Source: Sphingomonadaceae bacterium (GTDB lineage Bacteria; Pseudomonadota; Alphaproteobacteria; Sphingomonadales; Sphingomonadaceae). Taken from it: a DNA stretch of 64,000 bases. The position numbers and the translations under genes were made by a program. Location of the stretch: positions 40,023-104,022 of the forward strand of contig CANJBY010000003.1 of assembly GCA_947472735.1 (NCBI GenBank), given 5' to 3'. Shown here piece by piece: positions 1 to 9,282 of the stretch. Every line of letters begins with the position of its first letter. The stretch's first letter is position 1. The notes beneath the pieces are model-generated. The model did no database searches. It had not been told where the DNA came from and saw only the letters and a program-made list of their open reading frames with translations.

Positions 1-888
1 CGCGGATCCGCCGCAGACCACATGGCGAAGCTTGCCGATATCGCCGCCGCCCGCTTCGAGATGCTGCATCATGCCGAGCCAGACAGTCGGCACGCCCGCC
101 GCGTGAGTCACGGCTTCGCGCTGCATCAGGTCGCACAAGACCGCCGGATCGTTTACCGCGGAGAAGACGAACTTCACCCCGCAGGCCGCTCCGGCCCAGG
201 GCAGGCCCCAGCTCGCGGCATGGAACATCGGCACGACCGGGAGCATCACCGAGGTCGCATCAAAGTTGAAGATCGCCGGCTGAACCGCCGTGATCGCGTG
301 CAGCATCGTCGATCGATGCTCGTACAGCACGCCCTTGGGATTGCCGGTGGTGCCGCTGGTGTAGCACAGCATGCAGGGATCGCGCTCATCGCCGGACGCC
401 CACGCGGCGTCGCCATCCTCGGCACCGATCCAGTCCTCGAAGTGCAATTCTTGAGCGCCAGAATCAAAGCAGATGTAGTGCTCGACCGTCGGCCAGCGAT
501 TGCGCATGCGATCTACGATTGGCTGGAAGGCTACGTCGTAGAGCAGCACCCGGTCTTCGGCATGATTGACGATATAATCGAGCTGATCATCGAACAGCCG
601 AGGGTTGAGAGTGTGGAGGATGCCGCCAACGCCTACCGCGCCGTACCAGCTGACAAGGTGGCGGGTGTGGTTCATCCCCAGCGTGCCGATCCGGTCACCC
701 TGACCGATCCCCAGTCGCCGGAGCGCCTGAACCATGCGCAGCGCATCGTGGCGGATATCCGCCCAGCTGGTGCGGGTTTCGCTGCCATCCGCCCAGCGTG
801 AGACCAGCTCCCGCCCGCCGTGTTCCCGCGCGGCATGATCGACGAATCGCGTGACCCTGAGATCCCAGTCCTGCATCGCTCCCAGCAT
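1..888 (-). CDS. Acyl-CoA synthetase (AMP-binding, fatty-acid/aromatic-CoA ligase type), 3' end outside window
   Basis: Only the first 296 residues are in the window; the frame is still open at base 1, so the C-terminal half lies to the left. The adenylate-forming P-loop YTSGTTGNPKGV is at about residues 176-187, followed by the family's MLPVVPMFHAASWG stretch and a CGGSA motif at the window edge. Such enzymes activate a carboxylic acid with ATP and join it to CoA. The ATG at 888 was chosen because GGGAGGGG sits just upstream; an in-frame ATG at 876 is an alternative. The family (long-chain fatty-acid-CoA ligase-like) is clear, but the substrate cannot be decided. Given the aromatic catabolic genes nearby, an aromatic acid is possible. 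Confidence 0.88.
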   Translation of the reverse strand, partial: MLGAMQDWDLRVTRFVDHAAREHGGRELVSRWADGSETRTSWADIRHDALRMVQALRRLGIGQGDRIGTLGMNHTRHLVSWYGAVGVGGILHTLNPRLFDDQLDYIVNHAEDRVLLYDVAFQPIVDRMRNRWPTVEHYICFDSGAQELHFEDWIGAEDGDAAWASGDERDPCMLCYTSGTTGNPKGVLYEHRSTMLHAITAVQPAIFNFDATSVMLPVVPMFHAASWGLPWAGAACGVKFVFSAVNDPAVLCDLMQREAVTHAAGVPTVWLGMMQHLEAGGGDIGKLRHVVCGGSA

Positions 889-911
889 CTGCTGTCCCCT
901 CCCGCGGAGGG

Positions 912-3900
912 TCAGGCCACCAGTCGCAAATGGGACGGGCCGCGCCTCGCGCTTAGCGATACATTATGCACGCCCTCGATTTCGGCAAGCCGTTCCGCGA
1001 GCATCCCGTCGAGCTGGAAATCGCGCCCCAGCCGGAGCGTCGGCTCCGTTTCGCTGCCGGTGCGCAGGCGAACCAGAACTTCTCCGCGTCCTTCGGCTCC
1101 GCCCTGGAGCAGGAGCGCCAGCTCAGCCACGGCTTCCGGACTTTCGACATCGAGCTTGAGCACCATCTGCGCCGCGCTGGTGACTTCCGTCAGTGGCCGC
1201 GCCCCGCGCACCGTGACGCGGGGAGGCTCATCGGCACTGGGCGCGTCGAGCTCGACATTGAGCAGCACGCAGACTCCCTCTGCCGCCCAGCGAGTCATCG
1301 GATCAACCAACGATTCCTCGAAGCACGAAGCGGAGAACTGCCCGCTCGAATCGGAGAACTCGGCGATGACGAAGTCGCTGCCCCGGCGGGTCTTGCGGCG
1401 CTGCACACCTTCGACCATTGCCGCCATCACTGCCGGCTGGCGCCCGCCTCCGGGTACACCCTGGCTCATCAGCGAGGCATAGGAGCGCGCGCCGTTGGCC
1501 GATGCCACCGTGCGGTATTGCTCCACCGGATGCGCCGCGAAGTAGAAGCCGAAATTCTCGCGCTCCTTCGCCATCTGCTCGGCCCGCGACCAGGCTTCAG
1601 CCTCGGCAAGACGCAGCGCCCCCGTGCCTTCCTCGGGACCGCCAAACAAGGCGGCCTGCCCGCTGGTGCGGCTGCGTTCCGCCTCGTCGGCAGCGGCAAG
1701 CAGCAGGTCGGCGTTGGCGATTACCTTTGCGCGGTTCGTCTCAAGACTGTCGAAGGCGCCGGCTGCCGCCAGCCCTTCTATGGCGCGGCGATTCATGGAG
1801 CCGGGCGGCACCCGGCGGAACAAGTCCTCGAGGCTCGCGAACCAGCCATGCCCTTCGCGATCGGTGACGATCGCGTCCATGGCTTTCTCGCCGACGTTGC
1901 GGATGCCGGCCAGCGCGTAGCGCACTGCGTGACCCTCGTCGGTCCGCTCGACCGTGAACTCGGCTTCGGAGCGATTGATGTCCGGCCCTTCCAGGGCAAC
2001 CCCGTTGCGGCGCATGTCATCAACGAAAATGCTGAGCTTTTCCGACTGGTGCATGTCGAAGCACATCGACGCCGCGTAGAACTCGTGCGGATAATGGGTC
2101 TTCAGCCAGGCGGTCTGGTAAGCCAGCAGGGCATAGGCGGCGGCGTGGGACTTGTTGAAGCCATAGCCGGCAAACTTGTCGATCAAGTCGAACAGTTCGC
2201 CCGCCTTGGCCTTGTCTATCCCCGAGTTGTCCTTGCACCCGGCAATGAAGCGCGCGCGCTGCGCGTCCATTTCCTTCTGGTCCTTCTTGCCCATGGCCCG
2301 GCGCAGCAGGTCGGCATCGCCGAGCGAGTAGCCGGCGAGAATCTGCGCGGCCTGCATCACCTGTTCCTGGTAGACGAAGATCCCGTAAGTCTCGGAGAGG
2401 ATGCCCTCGAGTTTCTCGTGCGGATACTCGATGCTCTCGGTGCCGTTCTTGCGCCGGCCGAACAGCGGAATGTTGTCCATCGGACCGGGACGATACAGCG
2501 AAACCAGCGCGATGATGTCGCCGAAACTGGTTGGCTTCACCGCCGCCAGGGTGCGGCGCATGCCTTCGGATTCCAGCTGGAACACGCCCACCGTGTCGCC
2601 CGACTGGAGCAGGCGGTAGACCGCCTCGTCGTCCCACGCCAGCGTATCGAGATTGATCTCGACCCCGCGCTTTTCGAGCAGCTGCACCGCCTTCTTGAGC
2701 ACCGACAGCGTCTTGAGGCCAAGAAAGTCGAACTTGATGAGGCCGGTATCCTCGACATACTTCATGTCAAACTGGGTGACCGGCATGTCGGAGCGGGGAT
2801 CGCGGTAGAGCGGGACCAGCTGCTCCAGCGGGCGGTCGCCGATCACCACGCCCGCAGCGTGAGTCGAACTGTTGCGCGGCAGACCTTCAAGCTGGACTGC
2901 AAGGTCGATCAGCCGGCGCACCTCGGCATCGGTATCGTACTCGCGCTTGAGTTCGGCCACCCCGTTAAGCGCACGCGGCAGAGTCCAGGGGTCGGTCGGA
3001 TGGTTGGGCACCATCTTGCACAGCCGATCGACCTGGCCGTAGCTCATTTGAAGGATGCGGCCGGTGTCACGCAGTACCGCACGGGCCTTGAGCTTGCCGA
3101 AAGTGATGATCTGGGCGACGTGATCGACGCCGTACTTCTGCTGGACATAGCGGATCACTTCGCCGCGCCGTGTTTCGCAGAAGTCGATATCGAAATCCGG
3201 CATCGAGACGCGTTCCGGGTTGAGGAAGCGTTCGAACAGCAGGCCCAGCCGCAGCGGATCGAGATCGGTGATCGTCAGTGCCCAGGCCGCAACCGAACCT
3301 GCGCCGGAACCGCGCCCCGGACCAACCGGGATATCGCTTCCCTTCGCCCACTGGATGAAGTCAGCCACGATCAAGAAGTAGCCCGCGAAGCCCATCCGGT
3401 TGATAATGCCGACCTCGAAATCGAGCCGGTCGAAATAGGCCTGGCGTTCTTCGGAGGCCAGCTCGCCGTAAGGAGCGAGGCGCTTTTCCAGTCCGGCGCG
3501 GGCGTGATCCGCCAGCATCGCCGCTTCGCCTTCCTTGTCCCCGGCGAGGCTGGGGAGCAGCGGCTTACGCCTGGGCGGGGCAAAGGCGCAGCGTTGGGCA
3601 ACGACCAGCGTGTTGGCCAGCGCTTCGGGCAGGTCCGCGAAAATGTCGGCCATCATCGGCCCGGACTTGACCCAGGCGTGAGGAGACGAGCGCACGCGGT
3701 CCGCCGCGTCGATGTGAGTTGAGGCGGCGATGCACAGCATGGCATCGTGCGCGGCGAAGAACTGCGGTTCGCCGTAATGCGCTGGATTGGTGGCGACCAG
3801 CGGCAGGCCCCGGGCATATGCAAGGTCGATCAGGGCGTCTTCGGCGGCATCCTCCGCCGGATCGCCGCGCCGGGCCACTTCGAGATAGAGCCGCCCGGGG

Positions 3901-4382
3901 AACAGTGCCTCGAGCCTTGTGCACAAGTCCTCGGCCGCCTCCTGCCGCGCTTCCGACAGCAACCGGACCAGTCCGCCCTCTCCTGCCCCGGACAAGGCAA
4001 TCAGCCCGTCGGTATGGCCTTCCAGGTCCGCCAGTGCGACATGCGGATCGAGTTCCAAGGGACGGTCGAGGTGGGCCCGGCTAACCAGACGGCACAGGTT
4101 ATCCCAGCCCGTTTCATTCTGCGCATAAAGCGCCAGCGCGTCGATCGTATCGCCGCCTTCGCGCCGCACACCCAGCAGCGTACCGATAATCGGCTGGATT
4201 CCCGCGTCCTTGCAGGCCGAGGCAAAGGCAATCGCACCGTAGAGTCCGTTGCGGTCCGCAATGGCGATCGCCGGGAAACCGCGTTCCTTTGCCAGCTTCG
4301 CGATGGCCTTCGGATCAATCGCACCGTCGAGCATCGTGTAGCTCGAAAAGACGCGCAAGGGGACGAAAGGAGTGTAGGCCAT
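912..4382 (-). CDS. dnaE: DNA polymerase III subunit alpha
   Basis: Replicative polymerase, about 1156 residues, the usual DnaE length. It opens with a PHP domain whose metal-binding histidines are mostly lost (LRVFSSYTMLDG and AIADRNGLYGA where active PHP domains carry His), so proofreading must come from a separate epsilon subunit. The catalytic aspartates sit in PDFDIDF near residue 396, with the third in KFDFLGLKTL near residue 550. A finger domain, helix-hairpin-helix region and C-terminal OB fold (PAVMAAMVEGVQRRKTRRGSDF) follow. I start it at ATG 4382 (MAYTPFVPLRVF), which matches the family; a GTG three codons upstream at 4391 is less likely. A GNRA hairpin lies just before the start. 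It follows the beta-lactamase-like gene on the same strand. Confidence 0.97.
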   Translation of the reverse strand: MAYTPFVPLRVFSSYTMLDGAIDPKAIAKLAKERGFPAIAIADRNGLYGAIAFASACKDAGIQPIIGTLLGVRREGGDTIDALALYAQNETGWDNLCRLVSRAHLDRPLELDPHVALADLEGHTDGLIALSGAGEGGLVRLLSEARQEAAEDLCTRLEALFPGRLYLEVARRGDPAEDAAEDALIDLAYARGLPLVATNPAHYGEPQFFAAHDAMLCIAASTHIDAADRVRSSPHAWVKSGPMMADIFADLPEALANTLVVAQRCAFAPPRRKPLLPSLAGDKEGEAAMLADHARAGLEKRLAPYGELASEERQAYFDRLDFEVGIINRMGFAGYFLIVADFIQWAKGSDIPVGPGRGSGAGSVAAWALTITDLDPLRLGLLFERFLNPERVSMPDFDIDFCETRRGEVIRYVQQKYGVDHVAQIITFGKLKARAVLRDTGRILQMSYGQVDRLCKMVPNHPTDPWTLPRALNGVAELKREYDTDAEVRRLIDLAVQLEGLPRNSSTHAAGVVIGDRPLEQLVPLYRDPRSDMPVTQFDMKYVEDTGLIKFDFLGLKTLSVLKKAVQLLEKRGVEINLDTLAWDDEAVYRLLQSGDTVGVFQLESEGMRRTLAAVKPTSFGDIIALVSLYRPGPMDNIPLFGRRKNGTESIEYPHEKLEGILSETYGIFVYQEQVMQAAQILAGYSLGDADLLRRAMGKKDQKEMDAQRARFIAGCKDNSGIDKAKAGELFDLIDKFAGYGFNKSHAAAYALLAYQTAWLKTHYPHEFYAASMCFDMHQSEKLSIFVDDMRRNGVALEGPDINRSEAEFTVERTDEGHAVRYALAGIRNVGEKAMDAIVTDREGHGWFASLEDLFRRVPPGSMNRRAIEGLAAAGAFDSLETNRAKVIANADLLLAAADEAERSRTSGQAALFGGPEEGTGALRLAEAEAWSRAEQMAKERENFGFYFAAHPVEQYRTVASANGARSYASLMSQGVPGGGRQPAVMAAMVEGVQRRKTRRGSDFVIAEFSDSSGQFSASCFEESLVDPMTRWAAEGVCVLLNVELDAPSADEPPRVTVRGARPLTEVTSAAQMVLKLDVESPEAVAELALLLQGGAEGRGEVLVRLRTGSETEPTLRLGRDFQLDGMLAERLAEIEGVHNVSLSARRGPSHLRLVA

Positions 4383-4395
4383 CGGAATCACGCTA

Positions 4396-4411
4396 GCCGC
4401 CTTGCGGCGGC
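4396..4411 (-). promoter_or_regulatory. Perfect GNRA-tetraloop hairpin before dnaE
   Basis: In the minus-strand transcript GCCGCC-GCAA-GGCGGC forms a 6-bp all-GC stem closed by a GCAA (GNRA) tetraloop. It lies 13 nt before the dnaE ATG and about 35 nt after the preceding stop codon. There is no U-run, so it is not a classic intrinsic terminator. An RNA-processing or translation-modulating role is possible but inferred. Confidence 0.5.
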
Positions 4412-4445
4412 AATCAAGCAGCGCCGGCTTGCGCTTGGGGAAAAG

Positions 4446-5624
4446 CTAGCGGCTTGCGACTTTCATTTCGGTGCTGGCGTGAAACCGGCTGAGCGCGGCC
4501 ATGACCTCGTGCATCATCTTCATCCGTTCCGGTATCGGCTGGCGGGTCTGGCCGATCATCACCGCGACCGCATAGAACGTCCCGTCCGGCGCCTGGACGA
4601 TTGCCACGTCGTTATATCCGGTTGCGGTCCCCGCCAGTTCCTGACCGGTGCCGGTCTTGTGGAAGATCTTCCACCCCGGAACCAGCCCGCCCTTGAGCCG
4701 GCGCGGACCGCTGTGCGTGCGCGAGAGGATATCCATAATCACGGCAGTCGACTGCGGCGAAAGCAGTTCCCCGGCAGCGAGCCGAGCCAGCGCGCGCGCC
4801 ATGCCCGCCGGCTGCGCACCGTCCATGGGATCGGCCACGTATCGATCAAGTGAAGCGACCCGGTCTGCCTTGGGCAAGCGGGCGCGGGCCTGTTCGAAAT
4901 TGCTGCCGAGCGAGTATGACGGATCCCAGCGCAGCCCGGAGATCGCGCTTTGCAGCAGCCGCTCACCCGGGCCAAAGCGGATACCGGAAATACCCTTGTC
5001 GGCCATCATCGCCCGCACCCGGTCAGGTCCGCCGGCGGTCCACAGCAGCCGATCGTTCGCGGTGTTGTCGGAAAGCGACAGCGCGTTCTGCATCAGGTCG
5101 TGCACCGGCAACGTGACCGAGCCTTGCTCCAGCACCTGCCAGCGCAGAGGCTGGTTGAACAGCGTCAAGTCTTCCGGACGGATCGTCAGCGGCTGGTCGA
5201 GCCGCAGGCTTCCCTGATCAACCGCGTCAAGCACAGTGAGCGAGACCCACAGCTTCGATACGCTCTGCTGCGGAAAGAAATCGTTCAGCCGCGCGCCGAC
5301 CGTCCAGTCACATCCCGCCTTGGCGACCGCGATGCCGACCTTGCCGCTGAACGATTCCGCTATTCCGGAAAGCTCCTGCTGCAACTGCGTCGGGCGGGCG
5401 CTGCAATCGGCATGGTAGTGCGGCGCGGCTGCCTGGGCAGGGCGAATGCCGGTAGCCAGCAGCTTCGACGGCGCATCCGATATCGGCGGCCCGGCCAGCG
5501 CGAACGCACCGGCCAGCCCCGCCACCACACCGGCCAGCGAAAAGCGTTTGCGCCATGGCGAGCGCCGTGGGCCAAGTCTACGGCCGAGGGAAACCGGCGT
5601 ATCGCGATAAAGTCGGATGCTCAT
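4446..5624 (-). CDS. Class A beta-lactamase-like serine hydrolase, exported
   Basis: About 392 residues with a basic N-terminus and a hydrophobic export segment around residues 28-46. The serine-hydrolase triad motifs are visible: S121-V-S-K (SxxK), S185-D-N (SDN) and K323-T-G (KTG). The gap between SDN and KTG is about 138 residues, some 30 longer than in TEM-type enzymes. I could not find the canonical omega-loop ExxLN, so the deacylating glutamate is uncertain. It may be a weak beta-lactamase or a penicillin-recognising hydrolase rather than a resistance enzyme. ATG 5624 (MSIRLYRD) is preferred over 5663 because it gives a normal leader. It is divergent from gltX and followed by dnaE on the same strand. 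Confidence 0.78.
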   Translation of the reverse strand: MSIRLYRDTPVSLGRRLGPRRSPWRKRFSLAGVVAGLAGAFALAGPPISDAPSKLLATGIRPAQAAAPHYHADCSARPTQLQQELSGIAESFSGKVGIAVAKAGCDWTVGARLNDFFPQQSVSKLWVSLTVLDAVDQGSLRLDQPLTIRPEDLTLFNQPLRWQVLEQGSVTLPVHDLMQNALSLSDNTANDRLLWTAGGPDRVRAMMADKGISGIRFGPGERLLQSAISGLRWDPSYSLGSNFEQARARLPKADRVASLDRYVADPMDGAQPAGMARALARLAAGELLSPQSTAVIMDILSRTHSGPRRLKGGLVPGWKIFHKTGTGQELAGTATGYNDVAIVQAPDGTFYAVAVMIGQTRQPIPERMKMMHEVMAALSRFHASTEMKVASR

Positions 5625-5764
5625 GATCGATGCGAATGTAACTTCGACCTTTCGCCCATGCAATCGCGAACCCGCGCTTAGGCATGGCTATCCCCAAAGG
5701 GATGCGACGAGGCGCATTGCACGCGGGATTGCCCGATTGTGGCGGCGCGCGTAGGGGGAACCGC

Positions 5765-7099
5765 ATGTCCGTCACCACCCGCTTTGCACCTTCGCCCACC
5801 GGTCTGCTGCATATCGGCAACATGCGCATGGCGCTCCACAATTGGCTGCTGGCCAAGCAGCATGGCGGGCGATTCCTTCTGCGGATCGACGATACCGACA
5901 CCGCGCGGAGCCGTGAGGACTATGTCACCGCGATCCGCGCTGATCTTGCCTGGCTGGGGCTTATGCCCGAAGGGGAAGAGCGCCAGTCGGCCCGGTTCGA
6001 TCTCTACGAGCGCGCGTTCGGCAAGCTGGTCGCGGCGGGGCGGGTCTACCGCTGTTACGAAAGTTCGCAGGAGCTGGAGCTCAAGCGCAAGGTCCTGCTT
6101 TCGCGCGGGCTGCCCCCGATCTATGACCGGGCAGCGCTAGACCTCAGCGAAGCCGATCACGCCGCCCGCGCCTCCGCGGGCGAACAGCCGCACTGGCGCT
6201 TCCTGCTCGACCGCGACAGCGCAATCGCCTGGGACGATGGGATCAGGGGGCCGCAGCATTTCGATCCGGCGCAAATGTCCGATCCGGTGGTGCGGCGCGG
6301 TGACGGTAGCTGGCTTTACATGTTGCCATCAGTGATCGACGACATCGCCATGGGCGTCACGGACGTGCTGCGAGGCGAAGACCATGTTTCGAACACCGCA
6401 TCGCAATTGCAGATGTTCCTTGCGCTTGAAGCCGCGCCGCCCCGCTTCGCTCACGAGGCGCTGATCACGGGGGCGGAAGGCAAGCTGTCCAAGCGGCTCG
6501 GCTCGCTGGGTGCGGCAGAACTGCGCGAAGCCGGCATTGAGCCGGAGGCCGTGGTCGCTTTGCTGGCCCGGCTGGGGACATCGGACCCCGTCGACCCTGC
6601 GCTGGATGCCGATGCACTGGCTTCCGCCTTCAATCTCGCCCATTTTGGCCGGGCACCGGCGCGGTTCGACGAGGCCGAGCTGGCCCGGGTCAACGCCGCG
6701 GTGATCCATCGCTTGCCATTCGAACGAGTCCGCGCGGCACTGCCAGAGGGCATGGACGAGGCGGCCTGGCTGGCGATCCGGCCCAATCTCGCTACGCTCG
6801 CAGAGGCGAACGAATGGTGGCAGGTAGTCACCGGCCCGGTCAATTGCCCGCCGCTCGAAGCCGACGATTGCGCCTTTCTGGCCGAGGCGGCAAAGGCTCT
6901 GGCGAGCATTGCCTGGGATGAGAATCCCTGGAGTGCGCTGACGAGCACCTTGAAGGAAACGACCGGCCGCAAGGGCAAGCCTTTGTTCCTCCCGCTGCGC
7001 CAGGCGCTGACCGGCCACGATCACGGCCCCGAAATGGCCGCGCTGCTGCCGCTGATCGGGCGCGAAGCGGCTGTCGCCCGGCTTAACGCAGCGGCCTAG
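5765..7099 (+). CDS. gltX: Glutamate--tRNA ligase
   Basis: Class I aminoacyl-tRNA synthetase that charges tRNA-Glu; 444 residues. The HIGH signature appears as HIGN in TRFAPSPTGLLHIGNMRMAL and the KMSKS loop as KLSKR. IDDTDTARS and the alpha-type C-terminal helical domain are present, so it is longer than the short GluQ enzymes that modify queuosine tRNA. The start at 5765 is supported by AGGGGGA about 8 nt upstream; an upstream in-frame ATG at 5684 would add a non-conserved 27-residue tail. The stop codon is shared with the convergent oxygenase gene through a CTAG palindrome. Alphaproteobacteria often have two gltX copies; this is one of them. Confidence 0.93.
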   Translation: MSVTTRFAPSPTGLLHIGNMRMALHNWLLAKQHGGRFLLRIDDTDTARSREDYVTAIRADLAWLGLMPEGEERQSARFDLYERAFGKLVAAGRVYRCYESSQELELKRKVLLSRGLPPIYDRAALDLSEADHAARASAGEQPHWRFLLDRDSAIAWDDGIRGPQHFDPAQMSDPVVRRGDGSWLYMLPSVIDDIAMGVTDVLRGEDHVSNTASQLQMFLALEAAPPRFAHEALITGAEGKLSKRLGSLGAAELREAGIEPEAVVALLARLGTSDPVDPALDADALASAFNLAHFGRAPARFDEAELARVNAAVIHRLPFERVRAALPEGMDEAAWLAIRPNLATLAEANEWWQVVTGPVNCPPLEADDCAFLAEAAKALASIAWDENPWSALTSTLKETTGRKGKPLFLPLRQALTGHDHGPEMAALLPLIGREAAVARLNAAA

Positions 7100-7893
7100 C
7101 TCATGAACGCAATCGTTCGGATCTCGATGCTCTGGCGCGGCCGGGCATCCGGCGGCGAGGTCGGGTCGTTGAACGCCGTATGCGCGGTGAACTGCACTCG
7201 CGACGGATCGCTGTCGAACAACTTGAACACGAACACCTCCTCGGGGCGCATCCGGGGTACGTAGTACCAGCGCTGCCGCTCGGTGTGAGCGAGATTGAAG
7301 CCGAACAGCGACTTGCGCCCGGCATCGCCCAGGCCGCCCCGGATTTCGCTTTCGAACAAATCCTCGGCGCCGATGGTGCTGGCATCGCACAGTGCCAGCG
7401 GGGTTCGCTCCACAGTGCGGATCGGGCGCCAGACGTTGATCAGCACGTGCCGCCCGGCAAGCCGCCGCTCGCCCTCCTCCTCGCCCAGGATCCGCAGCGC
7501 CTGGTCCCGCACGGTGCGCGCGCCATAGTCAATGTGCGCGCCGAACGCCGGCTGATTGCCATCACCTGCAGCTGGATCGTCGGTGCGCATCATCAGCCCG
7601 AAGCTGATCACTTTGGCGGCGCCGGTCAGCCGGGCGACCAACGCCTCCACTTCGGGAACGTAACGGGCATCGACTTCCGCACGATCGGCGAGATCGCCCA
7701 CCGCGGTGGGCTGGTCCAGCATCAGGAAGCCGTTGCGGTCGAACGCCAGCTTGTCCGCGATCGGGCGCACGTCGTGAATCGCCACGGTATGCGGATCGGC
7801 CGGCCAGTAGGACCGCGCACGGTCAGCGGCATAGAAGATCGACTTCTCTCCCCGCACCACAAAGCGCAGCTCGGCCATCACCGCATCCGTCAT
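7096..7893 (-). CDS. CmcJ/NvfI-family oxidoreductase (2-oxoglutarate/Fe oxygenase-like)
   Basis: 265 residues. The family is recognised by the central GAHIDYG (an HxD iron-ligand motif), the INVWRPI stretch followed by PLALCDAST, and the C-terminal block QRWYYVPRMRPEEVFVFKLFDSD with a downstream HTAFNDP histidine. Members include CmcJ of cephamycin C biosynthesis and fungal NvfI; most bacterial members have no assigned substrate. GGAGAGGG lies about 9 nt before ATG 7893. It is divergent from an AAHS aromatic-acid transporter (83-nt gap), which suggests a small aromatic or carboxylic acid substrate. That link is inference. It ends tail-to-tail with gltX. Confidence 0.75.
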   Translation of the reverse strand: MTDAVMAELRFVVRGEKSIFYAADRARSYWPADPHTVAIHDVRPIADKLAFDRNGFLMLDQPTAVGDLADRAEVDARYVPEVEALVARLTGAAKVISFGLMMRTDDPAAGDGNQPAFGAHIDYGARTVRDQALRILGEEEGERRLAGRHVLINVWRPIRTVERTPLALCDASTIGAEDLFESEIRGGLGDAGRKSLFGFNLAHTERQRWYYVPRMRPEEVFVFKLFDSDPSRVQFTAHTAFNDPTSPPDARPRQSIEIRTIAFMS

Positions 7894-7976
7894 GCCAGAT
7901 CCCTCTCCGGTTTGACTTCGATTCCTGCAGCCAATAGCCCCTGCGCGCAAGAGCATGAGATACAGGGGAGAATAGC

Positions 7977-9272
7977 ATGGATCCGCGTCAGGAACTGCGC
8001 GAGCGAAAGATGAGCGCGGGGCAACACCTGATCGTGGCGATCTGCGTCATGGTCAACCTGATCGACGGCTATGACATCCTCGCCCTGGCCCAGGCCGCGC
8101 CGCGACTGGCGGAGGAATGGCAGCTACCGCCCGAACGGCTTGGGCTGCTGTTCAGCATGGGTCTGGGCGGCATGGCGATCGGCGCGCTGGCGGTTTCGCC
8201 GCTGGCGGATCGCAACGGCCGACGCCCGGCGATCCTCACGTGCCTGCTGCTGATGTCAGCCGGCATGGCCGGCGGCGCGCTCTCGACCGGCTTCGGCGAG
8301 ATGGCGGCGGCGCGGTTGCTGACCGGGATCGGGATCGGCGGGATGACCAGCACGGTCGGCACCCTGGCGCTGGAATATGCCTCAGCCCGCGCCCGCGAAT
8401 TCGCGCCGAGCGTGGTCGCATCGGCCTTTCCGGTCGGCACGATCATCGGGGGTTCGGTGGCGATCCTGCTGATGGGCGGGTTTGGCTGGCAGGGAATTTT
8501 CTGGGGCGGCGCACTGCTTTCGGCGGCGCTGTTCCCACTGGCGTGGTTCTACCTGCCCGAGTCGCTGGATTTCCTGCTCTCGCGCCAGCCTGCCGGAGCG
8601 CTGCAAAAGACGAACCGGATCCTGGAGCGGCTGCATCTTACCCCGATCGCCGCACTGCCGCCGCTCCCCGATGGCGTGGAAAGCGGAGGCGGTTCGATCC
8701 GGGAAATAGCCTCGCGCCGCCACTGGCCGACGCTGGCTCTGCTGTGCTGCGCGCACCCGCTCAACATGTTCACTTTCTACTTCATCCTCAACTGGTCGCC
8801 GAAATGGATCGCCGAACTGACCGGTTCGGCCGAGCGCGGCATTTCCTATTCGATGACGGTCAGCGTCGGCGGCATCGCCGGCGCGCTTCTGGCCGGAGCG
8901 GTGGCGCAAGTGATCGGGGTGAAGCGGCTGATGCTGATCACCCTGCTTGGTCTGGCGGCGCTGACTGCGCTGTTTGGCTTCCTGCCCGACGTGCCGGTGT
9001 TGCTGGCGGGGAGCGGGATGCTGCTGGGTGCTTCGCTGTTTGGCTCGGCCGCGGCCTGCTGGCTGACGGTGGCTTACGCCTTCCCGCCGCAACTGCGCGC
9101 AACCGGGTTGGGCCTCGCCACCACCGCGGGCCGGATCGGCTCAATCTTCGGGCCGCTCGCCGCCGGCTATCTGCTGGCAATGGGCGCGACCAAGCTGGCC
9201 ATCTGCGTAGTGCTGGCGTTGCCGGCGGTAGTCGCAGCCGCGCTGTATGCGCAGGCGCGGTCGGTTGACTAG
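7977..9272 (+). CDS. MFS transporter, aromatic acid:H+ symporter (AAHS) type
   Basis: 431 residues, about 12 hydrophobic segments. TM1 has the AAHS signature NLIDGYD (compare DGYD in PcaK/VanK-type carriers), and the loop-2 motif is PLADRNGRRPAI. A second charged loop with an amphipathic insert lies at about residues 195-240. GGGGAGAATAGC directly before ATG 7977 is a strong ribosome site. Probable role: proton-coupled uptake of an aromatic or related organic acid through the inner membrane. It is divergent from the CmcJ/NvfI-type oxygenase and 10 nt from the end of the convergent dehydrogenase gene. The substrate is unknown. Confidence 0.85.
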   Translation: MDPRQELRERKMSAGQHLIVAICVMVNLIDGYDILALAQAAPRLAEEWQLPPERLGLLFSMGLGGMAIGALAVSPLADRNGRRPAILTCLLLMSAGMAGGALSTGFGEMAAARLLTGIGIGGMTSTVGTLALEYASARAREFAPSVVASAFPVGTIIGGSVAILLMGGFGWQGIFWGGALLSAALFPLAWFYLPESLDFLLSRQPAGALQKTNRILERLHLTPIAALPPLPDGVESGGGSIREIASRRHWPTLALLCCAHPLNMFTFYFILNWSPKWIAELTGSAERGISYSMTVSVGGIAGALLAGAVAQVIGVKRLMLITLLGLAALTALFGFLPDVPVLLAGSGMLLGASLFGSAAACWLTVAYAFPPQLRATGLGLATTAGRIGSIFGPLAAGYLLAMGATKLAICVVLALPAVVAAALYAQARSVD

Positions 9273-9282
9273 ACGGGTTGCC

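Noticed and set aside
966..3722. Very long open frame (about 918 codons) antisense to dnaE
   Set aside because: A shadow of the GC-rich codon use of dnaE; its translation has no domain, and dnaE on the other strand is complete and conserved.
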